A stretch of 64,000 bases of DNA from Thecamonas trahens ATCC 50062 (taxonomy: Eukaryota > Apusozoa > Apusomonadida > Apusomonadidae): contig NW_013657664.1 of NCBI RefSeq assembly GCF_000142905.1, positions 423,172 through 487,171 on the forward strand, read 5' to 3'. How positions within the stretch are numbered: the first letter of the stretch is position 1; every line of letters begins with the position of its first letter. Below the pieces are notes generated by a model. The model was given only the letters and a program-made list of their open reading frames with translations. It searched no databases and was not told where the DNA came from. This document shows, piece after piece, positions 10,162 to 18,100 of this stretch. The position numbers were made by a program, and so were the translations under genes.

Positions 10162-11880
10162 TTAGAGGCTGGGACGCATCCATCCGCCGGTTGCCGCCTC
10201 CAGTGCCGCCGCCACTTGCAGGAGCAGCACCTCGCTCCCGCGCGCGCCAACAACCTGGACCCCGAGCGGGAGTCTGCTCTCGTGGTCGATGCCCATCGGG
10301 ACCTGGACCACTGGGAGCTTGAGCACGTTAAACAGCGCAGTGAAGACCCAGTCGAGCGGCGCAAACAGCGTCGTCTTGTGTCGCGGCGCGGGATACGGGA
10401 ACGACGGGAAGAGCAGAACGCTCGCGTCATGTGCCTCGCTGCTTGCACTCAACTCGGCGTTGAGTTCGGCGCCGAGCTCATCAGCAAGCGCCGCTGACCG
10501 TTGGGTGCGACCTGGCATCAGCTGCCCAATGTCTTCCAGAAGCGCAAGCAAGAGCGCGGGAAAGGTGTGCAGCGAGGCGCCAAGAACGCACTCGGCAAGG
10601 TGGCCGATCACCCACTCGTGGTCCGGGATGCCGATGTGGCTCTTGAACGGGACACGACGCGCCAGGGCAAGTTTGGCTGACCACATGTCAAAGGCCTTGC
10701 CAAACGCCGGATACTCGCGCGCCTCGAGGCTCGCGCCGGCCGCCTGCAGCACGCCGGCTGCCCGCGCGAGCGCGCCAATCATCGCGGGCTGGACGCGAGT
10801 CACGGCCAACGGGACATCGCACGGATGCGTGAGGCAGGTCAGTACCCGGAGGCGCCTTGCATCAAAAGCCGGCAGCTGTCGCGGCAGTGGCGGCAGCTCT
10901 TCCACTGCTGACCACTCGTTCCACAGTGGGCCGTTGGGTGCGGCGGCGGCGGCGGTGGCGGCGGTTGGTGACGACATGACCCGCAGCAGTGGGAGCAGAT
11001 CGGCAGCCCGCCGCGCCACTGGGCCGGTCGAGAGAATGTGCTGGATCTCGCCTTCGCCGAGCGGATACTGGCCGAGATTGGGCACTCTGCCTGGACTCGG
11101 CTTGAGGCCAAAGACACCGTTGAAGAACGCTGGCATTCGGGTCGAGCCACCGACGTCTGAGGTGACCCCGCCGAGACTTGCGCCGGCGCCGACCAGCGCG
11201 GCCTCCCCGCCCGAAGACCCACCACATGTCCGCGACAGATCATACGGATTGCAAGTTGTGCCGTAGACACTGTTGTGGGACTCAAACCACATGCAGGCCT
11301 CGGACACGTTGGTCACGCCCATGATGACAAAGCCTGCAGCCTTGAGCGCGGTGACAACCGGCGCGTCGCCACCAGGCGGCACCCGTACGCCAGTCCGGGC
11401 CGCCACGCCGGATGTGTTCGGCATGCCGGCTACGGCAAAGCACTCTTTGACAGTGATAGGCACGCCGGCATACTCGCCGACCTCCTTGCCGGCCTCCAGC
11501 GCAGCATCAATGGCAGAAGCCTCTACGCGGGCTTGGTCGAACCGATCTGCGACGAGAGCGTTGAGCGGAGCGGCGGCCACCATGGCGGCGATGTACGCCT
11601 CGAGTGTGGCGGAGGCAGAGACATGCGCATGCTGTGGCGATCGATCGGCAATGGCCCGCGCCAGACTCTCAATGTCCATGCCCATGATGGCAGCAGCGTG
11701 CGGATGCGGGTGTGTGGGCAGGACGACCGCCCGCAGCTCGGTCGGCGCCCCTTCCCACCACCGCCTGCCTACAGCCAGGCTTGCCGAGACCGCTCTCGCC
11801 AGGGCACGCGGGACGAGGATGCAGACGAGATAGGCCAGCCAGGTGAGGCGGGTAGCGGTTGTGTGGATCCACGGAGGCAT
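10162..11880 (-). CDS. Amidase-signature serine hydrolase, fatty-acid amide hydrolase-like
   Basis: About 572 residues if started at ATG 11880 (MPPWIHTTATRLTWLAYLV). The frame stays open upstream to 12006, but that extension is Pro/Ser-rich. A single N-terminal hydrophobic segment suggests membrane anchoring, as in FAAH enzymes. The amidase signature is complete: the catalytic Lys in PITVKECF, the Gly/Ser-rich GGSSGGEAAL containing the bridging Ser, and the nucleophile region SDVGGSTRMPAFFNGVFG. These residues form the Ser-cisSer-Lys triad that hydrolyses amide bonds of lipid amides. FAAH2-like enzymes are the closest match from memory. The true substrate is inferred. Its 5' end lies just downstream of the NMD3 stop. 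Confidence 0.9.
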   Translation of the reverse strand: MPPWIHTTATRLTWLAYLVCILVPRALARAVSASLAVGRRWWEGAPTELRAVVLPTHPHPHAAAIMGMDIESLARAIADRSPQHAHVSASATLEAYIAAMVAAAPLNALVADRFDQARVEASAIDAALEAGKEVGEYAGVPITVKECFAVAGMPNTSGVAARTGVRVPPGGDAPVVTALKAAGFVIMGVTNVSEACMWFESHNSVYGTTCNPYDLSRTCGGSSGGEAALVGAGASLGGVTSDVGGSTRMPAFFNGVFGLKPSPGRVPNLGQYPLGEGEIQHILSTGPVARRAADLLPLLRVMSSPTAATAAAAAPNGPLWNEWSAVEELPPLPRQLPAFDARRLRVLTCLTHPCDVPLAVTRVQPAMIGALARAAGVLQAAGASLEAREYPAFGKAFDMWSAKLALARRVPFKSHIGIPDHEWVIGHLAECVLGASLHTFPALLLALLEDIGQLMPGRTQRSAALADELGAELNAELSASSEAHDASVLLFPSFPYPAPRHKTTLFAPLDWVFTALFNVLKLPVVQVPMGIDHESRLPLGVQVVGARGSEVLLLQVAAALEAATGGWMRPSL

Positions 11881-12048
11881 GGAAGGCGGGGGAAGAGGAG
11901 TGGCGCACGACCAGGTTGGCTGGGGGGGAAGATGGACTGCGATTGCTTCACTTGATGGTTCACTCGGCTCGCCACTCGGGTCACCGGATGAAGACGTGGT
12001 TGGCACGGCAGGGAGGGGGGGGGGGGGGGGGGGCTGTTGGCTCCGGGC

Positions 12049-13755
12049 TTAGAACAGGACCGAGGGCTCGTCCGAGGGGCCGGCGACGGGGACGATGTCG
12101 ACCGAATGGCGGCCGGGCGGTGCGTCGGGGTCCGGGTCTGCGGTGGGGTCGTCGATGGTGACGGCCTCCATAGGATCCAGCAAATCCTCGATGGGGATGT
12201 CTTCGAGCTCGTCCGAGGCGTCGTCGTCGTCGTCGTCTGCGGGGTCCATGGGCGCAGCGCCCGAGGCTCGGAGCTCGCGCTCGCGGAGGATCTCGGCATA
12301 GTCGTCGGCGCGGTAGAGGTTGATCTCTGCGCGAAGCTCAGGGTCCTCCTCGATGTCGCGGAGGAAGACCTCGCGATCGCGCTCGGCCTGTTCGGCCTCT
12401 GTGCGGAGGCGGCGGGAGGCAGCGGCCGACTTGCGCTTGCCAGCCGTGTTGGGCTCCTCGTGGTAGGAGATCTTGGCCAGCTCCTGGAGCTTCCAGGTGC
12501 GGCGCTTGCGCTTGCGGCGGGTGTGGCGGTATGACTTGCGGACGAGGACGATCTCGGGCAGCGAGGAGGCGTCGAGCTTGTCAAAGTTGACGTCGTTAAA
12601 GTTCGAGTTGACGAGGTCGTAGCCGAGCACGTGGTCGCCGGCCTGCAGGAGGTGACCGAGGTGGGTGGTGACGTTAAAGGTGATGTCATTGACGCCAAAG
12701 TCGGAGATGCGCGAGACCTGGGCGTCGGCAAGCGAGAACTTGGAGCCGGCCTCGGCCTCCGAGTAGTCGAGCGGCTCGATGTCGAGGACGATAAACTCGG
12801 TGAGGTCGGAGCGGGTGGCAAGCGAGCGGAACGGGGTCTTCCAGAAGGCAACCGAGGTGATCTCCTCGTGCTGAGCGGTGAGCGGGTCGACGATGTGAAG
12901 GACCGAGGCGACCTTGGAGCAGAGGACGAGCGGCGTAATGTTGCCATGACGGGCGGCGGTCTTGCGCGGGAGGGCGACGAGGTCGTCACGGCAGATGGGC
13001 ACGATCTCGACAGCGACGGTGAACTTGTACTTGTACGTGTTGTTCGAGTCGTCCTGCGAGATGAGCTTCTTGGCCATAGTGGTGCGGACCGGGACGCGGG
13101 CGGAGAGGAACTCGACGAGCTTGGTGCCGGCCGACTGGGTCTTGTAGTAAAAGTCGAGGCCGTCCGGGTACTCCTTGATGCCGACGGTGTTGAGGTGGAT
13201 CTTGTGCTTGAGGATGAGCTGCTCGAGCTGGAGGAAGGTCCGCTTGTGGGCGACCTTTTGGCGGACCTGGACCGAGGTTGTCCACGATTGCTCGGCCTCC
13301 ATGGCGTGGCAGTCGTTACAGAACTGGTTCTGCACCACATACACGACCTCAAAGGTCTGCTGGAGGATGGCACCGTTGAAGACCTCCTTCTGAATGGTCA
13401 GCTGCACACGGAGGCGCTTCGAGTGCGGCTCGGTCCAGATGAAGCCAGCATCGACCAGCTTGACCTTGGAGAGGCCCTTGAGCGAGCGGAGGCAGAGCGC
13501 GAGGAGCTCGCGTGACTCGAGCTCGGCAAAGACCCAGCGGTCGGGCGGAGCGAGGTACCGCTCACATCCCTTGCACCAAAAGATGAACGATGACTTGCAC
13601 ACGCCTTCGGAGATGTCGACCTTTGTCCGCAAGCACGTCACGCACATGTTGGCGGGGTTGGGCGGAATCGATGCTCCGCACAAGCAGCATCCGATGGTGG
13701 CCACCGTGTTGGTGGGGAGAATGTCCATGGAGCCTCCGGGCACTTGGTGGGCCAT
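12049..13755 (-). CDS. NMD3: NMD3, 60S ribosomal subunit nuclear export adaptor
   Basis: 568 residues in one exon. The N-terminus carries the paired zinc-binding Cys motifs typical of NMD3 (CCLCG, CVTC, CKGCERY, CNDCHAME). These are followed by the conserved central region (KVKLVDAGFIWTEPHSKRL; FYYKTQSAGTKLVEFL). NMD3 binds the pre-60S subunit and recruits the CRM1 exportin through a C-terminal nuclear export signal. Here the C-terminus is acidic (PADDDDDDASDELEDIPIE) and contains Leu/Ile spacing compatible with such a signal, though this was not tested. Length and domain order fit the family (about 500 residues) with an extended tail. Identification is secure. Confidence 0.96.
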   Translation of the reverse strand: MAHQVPGGSMDILPTNTVATIGCCLCGASIPPNPANMCVTCLRTKVDISEGVCKSSFIFWCKGCERYLAPPDRWVFAELESRELLALCLRSLKGLSKVKLVDAGFIWTEPHSKRLRVQLTIQKEVFNGAILQQTFEVVYVVQNQFCNDCHAMEAEQSWTTSVQVRQKVAHKRTFLQLEQLILKHKIHLNTVGIKEYPDGLDFYYKTQSAGTKLVEFLSARVPVRTTMAKKLISQDDSNNTYKYKFTVAVEIVPICRDDLVALPRKTAARHGNITPLVLCSKVASVLHIVDPLTAQHEEITSVAFWKTPFRSLATRSDLTEFIVLDIEPLDYSEAEAGSKFSLADAQVSRISDFGVNDITFNVTTHLGHLLQAGDHVLGYDLVNSNFNDVNFDKLDASSLPEIVLVRKSYRHTRRKRKRRTWKLQELAKISYHEEPNTAGKRKSAAASRRLRTEAEQAERDREVFLRDIEEDPELRAEINLYRADDYAEILRERELRASGAAPMDPADDDDDDASDELEDIPIEDLLDPMEAVTIDDPTADPDPDAPPGRHSVDIVPVAGPSDEPSVLF

Positions 13756-14309
13756 GGTCTCTGGGCTGCGGGTGTGAGGGGGGGGGAGGGTTCAGGGATA
13801 CACCCGGTTATGAATATGATAGGGAGTGGGGGGAGGGGGGAGGGGGGAGGAGTGTGGACCTTGTGCGTGGAGGCCACGGGCGTGAGGTGCGTGTGGTGGA
13901 GGAAGCCGAGATGAGATGGATGGGCTAGGATGGTAGAGTGTTCGTCAGCTGGGCGAATGGCCGAATGCCTTCCAATGACATCGGAAGGTGCACAGGTGAT
14001 GGCGACAGCAGATGGTCTTGCAGCCATGGCCGAGGAGGGGGATTGTTATGTTGAAGGGATGGTTATGGGGGTATGGGGAGGGGGGGAGGGGAGGAGCGAC
14101 TAGGCGACTGAGGCAAGGGCGATTGGGGCGTGGGCGACTGATGGGATGGCGACCGATGGGATGGCGACCGACGCGACCAGGCGACCGACGCGACCGACGC
14201 GACCGACGCGACCGACGCGACCGACGCGACCGAGGCGCAAGGGCGAGGGTGGATGGCGGCAGGCGATAGGCGGTGGGCGACATTGGGAGGTGGGGGTGGG
14301 GGCGAGGGG
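13756..14309. other. Intergenic region with short tandem repeat
   Basis: This stretch is upstream of NMD3 and downstream of the next minus-strand gene. It is G-rich on the plus strand and holds a 9-bp repeat array. No gene is visible. Confidence 0.6.
14145..14235 (+). repeat. GACCGACGC-type 9-bp tandem array
   Basis: Two GATGGGATGGCGACC units are followed by about six to seven copies of a 9-bp CGACCGACG unit. It is short and intergenic, and gives spurious Arg/Thr/Pro open frames. Confidence 0.85.
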
Positions 14310-15374
14310 TCAGGCAGCAATTCGCGAGAGAGCGGCGAGCTGCTGCAAGGCGGCAAACGGACGCGACGAGATGATGGCAGTGACCGGGAGCGAGCTCAGT
14401 GCCTTCTCCGTGGTGGATGCCGAGGTTGTATAAAGCCAGAGCTCGGTGGCTGTGTTGTGGAGCGCGGTGGCGGTGTCGGCGTTGATGGTTCGGGACGAGG
14501 CCATCAGTGCGTCAAAGGAGATAGTGTCGGACGCTGACGGCGCGTCGCGGACCCGCGCATTGACTGCAACAGCAGCAGCAACCTGGTCTCGTGCCTCGGC
14601 CCACCATGCGTCCTCGGCCGCATCGGATGGATACGCGTCGGCAAAGGTGTTCGGCTGGGGATGATGGTGCGAAGGGCCAAAGAGGACAAAGGTGGCGGCG
14701 TGCTCGGCAAGGAGCGACTCGGTGTCGAGCACCAAGCCGGCTGAGCACATTACCTGCTCGCACACAGTCTCCATCGTCATCTTGGTGGTCGCAAGCTGAG
14801 GCAGGACGTAGCTGCGGACAGCCTCGTCGAGCACCCATCGCAGATCCACCACCAGCTGCAGCCGTTTCACCCTTCCCTCACCCAGTATCCGAGTCATCTC
14901 ATCGAGGGCCTGCTCCAGAACACGCTCCTCTCTCCACACCTCAGCCGCAAATCGGAGGGCCAGGGCGCCATGCGACTTGCTCTCCTCCATCAGTTCGATC
15001 ACCATCTCCAACGAGAGCGAGTGCTCATTCTGTGAGACCACAACGAGATGCGACGACGATGATGATGATGATGATGACGATGATGACGGCAATGACGAGA
15101 TCAATGTGCTGGTGCCCAGGCCAGATAGACTGCAATCGACGAGCAAGGCATGCAGCGGAAGAGAGCAGGCGTGGCGGAACGAGTTGTGCGAGGCAAGTGG
15201 GGCAGCGGCTCCGTCGCCACCGAGAGCCACCACTCCCACGGGCCCCGTGGTGGAGAATGGGTGGACCGAGTCGGCAGCCAGAGGCGCCACCAGGATGGGG
15301 TACAGCCGAAACAGCATGTAGAGCATGAAGAAGAGGAACACTCGTCGCCGTGCGGGCGGCTCACCCCCCAGCAT
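14310..15374 (-). CDS. Single-pass membrane protein of unknown function
   Basis: About 354 residues from ATG 15374 (MLGGEPPARRRVFLFFMLY); the frame extends 16 codons further upstream. A basic RRR cluster precedes one strong hydrophobic helix (about 10-33), so this is a likely type II or signal-anchor protein with the bulk on the lumenal or outer side. A poly-Ser run is encoded by a GAT/GAC repeat near 15050-15095. The remainder is helical and Ala/Leu-rich with no motif I recognise. A distant relation to GPI-transamidase or glycosylation components was considered because of the topology, but no sequence signature supports it. Confidence 0.7.
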   Translation of the reverse strand: MLGGEPPARRRVFLFFMLYMLFRLYPILVAPLAADSVHPFSTTGPVGVVALGGDGAAAPLASHNSFRHACSLPLHALLVDCSLSGLGTSTLISSLPSSSSSSSSSSSSHLVVVSQNEHSLSLEMVIELMEESKSHGALALRFAAEVWREERVLEQALDEMTRILGEGRVKRLQLVVDLRWVLDEAVRSYVLPQLATTKMTMETVCEQVMCSAGLVLDTESLLAEHAATFVLFGPSHHHPQPNTFADAYPSDAAEDAWWAEARDQVAAAVAVNARVRDAPSASDTISFDALMASSRTINADTATALHNTATELWLYTTSASTTEKALSSLPVTAIISSRPFAALQQLAALSRIAA

Positions 15375-15828
15375 GATCCGAGTGGAGTGTGTGTCGCTCT
15401 GGGCGCCGTGACAGGCTACCAAAGTTGAAGGGGGGAAGGGGTGAAAGTGGATCCGATCGGAGGATCAAGGCCGGTAGATGGGGGTGTTTGGGGAAGGGAG
15501 GCGGTGAGATGAGGGAGGCGGGCTAATACGTGGAGGTGGAGCGGAGAGGGGTGGGGTGGGGAAGGCTGGGAAGGGAGGAGGCGGGCAAGTGCCGGGTGAT
15601 CTTGCAAGATCAACAAAGTGGACGACGGACGAGGTGAGAGGTGCGGCCGGAACTGGCGCCGGATGATCGGGTGATGTTTACTATGTCACCAACTTTGCTC
15701 TTTCTTTTGCTCCGAAATGGCATGGGGTGGGGGGGGGGGGAGAGGCGGCGAGAGGAGGTGCCAAGATCAGCAAAGGGGACAATACGATGGCGGCGGTGAT
15801 GTTCACTACGGCTGTGTGATGGCGGGCG
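15375..15828. other. Intergenic region, no gene seen
   Basis: This 450-bp region lies between two minus-strand genes. It is G-rich on the plus strand, with short G runs near 15728-15740, and presumably contains the upstream gene's promoter. Nothing else was recognised. Confidence 0.55.
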
Positions 15829-16761
15829 CTATGTCTTCTTGCGGCGTTTCCGGCGCTTCTTCTTGGGTTTGGGTAGAGCGGCCGGAGCGTAGTCCATAAA
15901 TGCGGCAAGGGCGCCCGACTCGGCATCGGCGGCAAGGTCGGTGACCAGGTGTGGGCCGATGGCGTCGAGGACCGGCTCGGGCTCGGGGGCAAGCTGGGCG
16001 AGGCGGACGAGCCGTGCGACGTCGCCTGAACCTGCGATGTCGATGGCGGACTCGCCGTCGCTGGTGAGGGCGTAGGGGTCAGCGCCACCGTCGAGCAGGG
16101 CGGCGGTGATGTCAACGTTGGCCTTGGCGCACGCCCAGTGCAGCGGGAGCCTGCCATGGGGACCAGGAACCTGATCTGGGTTGGCGCCGAGCCGGAGGAG
16201 GACCTTGACCACGCCCAGTGCGCCGGCCTTGGTAGCCAGCAGCAGCGGTGATGTCTCTCCCGGTGCATGGTCGCCCGAGGTTCGCATCAGCGCGGTGCCG
16301 CGGACAGCCGTGACCGGTCGGGGAGCCTGTGACGCACCCGCCGCCGGCGCATCGTCACCGATAAGCGCATCGCTTCCGTCTTGCGGATCCGACACAACCG
16401 GTGGATCTTGATCATCCGTTGCCTTGGCGCAAACAGGCTCTGCAGCGACAAGAGCAAAGGGAGGTGGGGCGATGAGAGCCTCGACGACAGCAGTCTGACC
16501 AGCAGCAGCGGCGGCATCGAGGACGTTGCGACCGCGAGCATCCTTCCGATACAAATCTGCGCCGGCACGAGCCAGAGCCAGAACAACCGGCACATGTCCT
16601 CTCTCTGCAGCAGTGTGCGCAGCCGTTGTCCCACCCGCATCAACCGCATTGAGATCCAGATTGCCGGCATTGGCCTTGCGGAGTAACGGCTTCAGCCGGC
16701 GGACCACCCCGGACCGGGCCACCTTGCGCAGCCTCCGTTCACCGGCTTTGGTCATGGCCAA
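15829..16761 (-). CDS. Ankyrin-repeat protein with basic C-terminal tail
   Basis: 310 residues. At least four ankyrin repeats are visible, with the typical TAAHTAAERGHVPVVLALARAGA pattern split across the fold. One pair is near residues 40-100, and a second group is near 160-240 after a spacer with low conservation (GETSPLLLATKAGALGVVK; GRLPLHWACAKANVD). The protein ends in a Lys/Arg-rich string (KPKKKRRKRR) that could be a nuclear or nucleolar localisation signal. Ankyrin repeats mediate protein binding and no enzymatic domain is present. Partner unknown. Confidence 0.85.
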   Translation of the reverse strand: MAMTKAGERRLRKVARSGVVRRLKPLLRKANAGNLDLNAVDAGGTTAAHTAAERGHVPVVLALARAGADLYRKDARGRNVLDAAAAAGQTAVVEALIAPPPFALVAAEPVCAKATDDQDPPVVSDPQDGSDALIGDDAPAAGASQAPRPVTAVRGTALMRTSGDHAPGETSPLLLATKAGALGVVKVLLRLGANPDQVPGPHGRLPLHWACAKANVDITAALLDGGADPYALTSDGESAIDIAGSGDVARLVRLAQLAPEPEPVLDAIGPHLVTDLAADAESGALAAFMDYAPAALPKPKKKRRKRRKKT

Positions 16762-17286
16762 GGGAGAGAGGGTGTGCGAGAGGGAGAGGGAGATGGAGTG
16801 GCGAGTGGTGTGGCGTGGAGTGGGCTGGTCATCCCCCTGGTGCTGGGGTCATAGGCAGGCGGAGCAGGGCACAGTCAACAGCCAGCACCGGTCACTGGCA
16901 CCGGCCACCAGTCACTGGCACTGGCCATGGCCACCGATCAGACTGCTAAATCATCACGATGGCGTCATGGACAGTGACTCTCTTTGCACCATCAAGCTAA
17001 TACTCCTTGTATCTACCTCCCCCCCTCCCCTTCCCATCCCCCCCCCCCCCCCACCACCAATCGGCTGTGTCTTGCTCAGGAGGGTGCGTGAAGGGCGGCG
17101 GCTGACCAACTACGCCAGGGGCAACCATTCGTCACGGCCACTGCCACGGCCACAGCCACCGCACAGCACGACCCCCCCCCCCTCCCCCCCTCTCCCTTCC
17201 CTCCCCCCCCCTGCGGTACCACCCACACTTCACCCACGCCCCACCACTACCACCTTAGTCTTGCTTGGTAGAACAGTCTGCATAGT
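16762..17286. other. Divergent promoter region with poly-C tracts
   Basis: This region lies between the ankyrin gene (minus) and the coiled-coil gene (plus). It contains C homopolymer runs near 17039-17052 and 17171-17211. No coding feature is visible. Confidence 0.6.
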
Positions 17287-18006
17287 ATGGGCGAGCTGCA
17301 GGAAGAGGTGACCAAGCTGCAGCAGCTGCTGGCTAATGCCCATGCCACGGCCGAGGCCAGCGCGTCGGTGTACGAGGCCAAGATCAAGGAGCTGAAGGCG
17401 GAGATTGATGAGTATGAGGAGCAAGAGATAGAAATGGCTGACACCGTCGAGGCCTTTCAGGCAAAGGCTCTGCGCTTGCAGAAGGAGAACAAGGAGCTGA
17501 TGGCAAAGGTGGCCGCTCTCGAGGCCGAGGCAAAGTCAGCGGCGGATGCCGAGATTGCGCAACAGGCTCTGCGGGCAGCGGAATCAGAGGCTCGGACGGC
17601 CACCAACGAGCGCGATGAGGCTCTGGCAGAGGCCGACGAACTTCGTGATGAGGTTACCAAGCTCAAGGATGAGCTGGCCGCCGCCAAGGCTGCCGCGGCA
17701 GATGCCGACGAGCCCGATGCCGCGCCTGTCGACGACGCTGCGCTCGACGAGCTCCGCACCGAGCTCGACGAGGTCCGTGCAGACCTGGAGGCCGCCGAGG
17801 AGGCCCGTGACTCGCTGCAGGAGGAGCGCGATCACCTGGCCTCCGAGCTCGCCACAACCGAGCAGAACCTCATCCAGCTCAAGATGGACCATGCCCAGCA
17901 CGAGTTTGAGAAGGAGGATGCTCTCGTCCGCGCCGCCGAGGCCGAGCGCAAGTACAAGGAGCTCAAGAAGAAGAATAAGGAGCTGCGCAAGGCTGCCAAA
18001 CAGTAG
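17287..18006 (+). CDS. Small coiled-coil protein
   Basis: 239 residues, almost entirely a long heptad-repeat coiled coil rich in Glu, Lys, Ala and Leu (MGELQEEVTKLQQLL; ...YKELKKKNKELRKAAKQ). A short acidic Asp/Pro/Ala break (DADEPDAAPVDDAALDEL) sits near residues 140-155. The composition is tropomyosin- or golgin-like, but such similarity is compositional and cannot name the protein. There is no signal peptide or membrane segment. It converges on the kinesin fusion gene with 94 bp between stops. Confidence 0.85.
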   Translation: MGELQEEVTKLQQLLANAHATAEASASVYEAKIKELKAEIDEYEEQEIEMADTVEAFQAKALRLQKENKELMAKVAALEAEAKSAADAEIAQQALRAAESEARTATNERDEALAEADELRDEVTKLKDELAAAKAAAADADEPDAAPVDDAALDELRTELDEVRADLEAAEEARDSLQEERDHLASELATTEQNLIQLKMDHAQHEFEKEDALVRAAEAERKYKELKKKNKELRKAAKQ

Positions 18007-18100
18007 CTTCACATCTGCTTCCCCAAACCCGGCTCGATGCGCCGAACTCGGCCCGAACACGCTCAATGAACACTCAGCACCTGGCGCTGCTTCCCTTCAA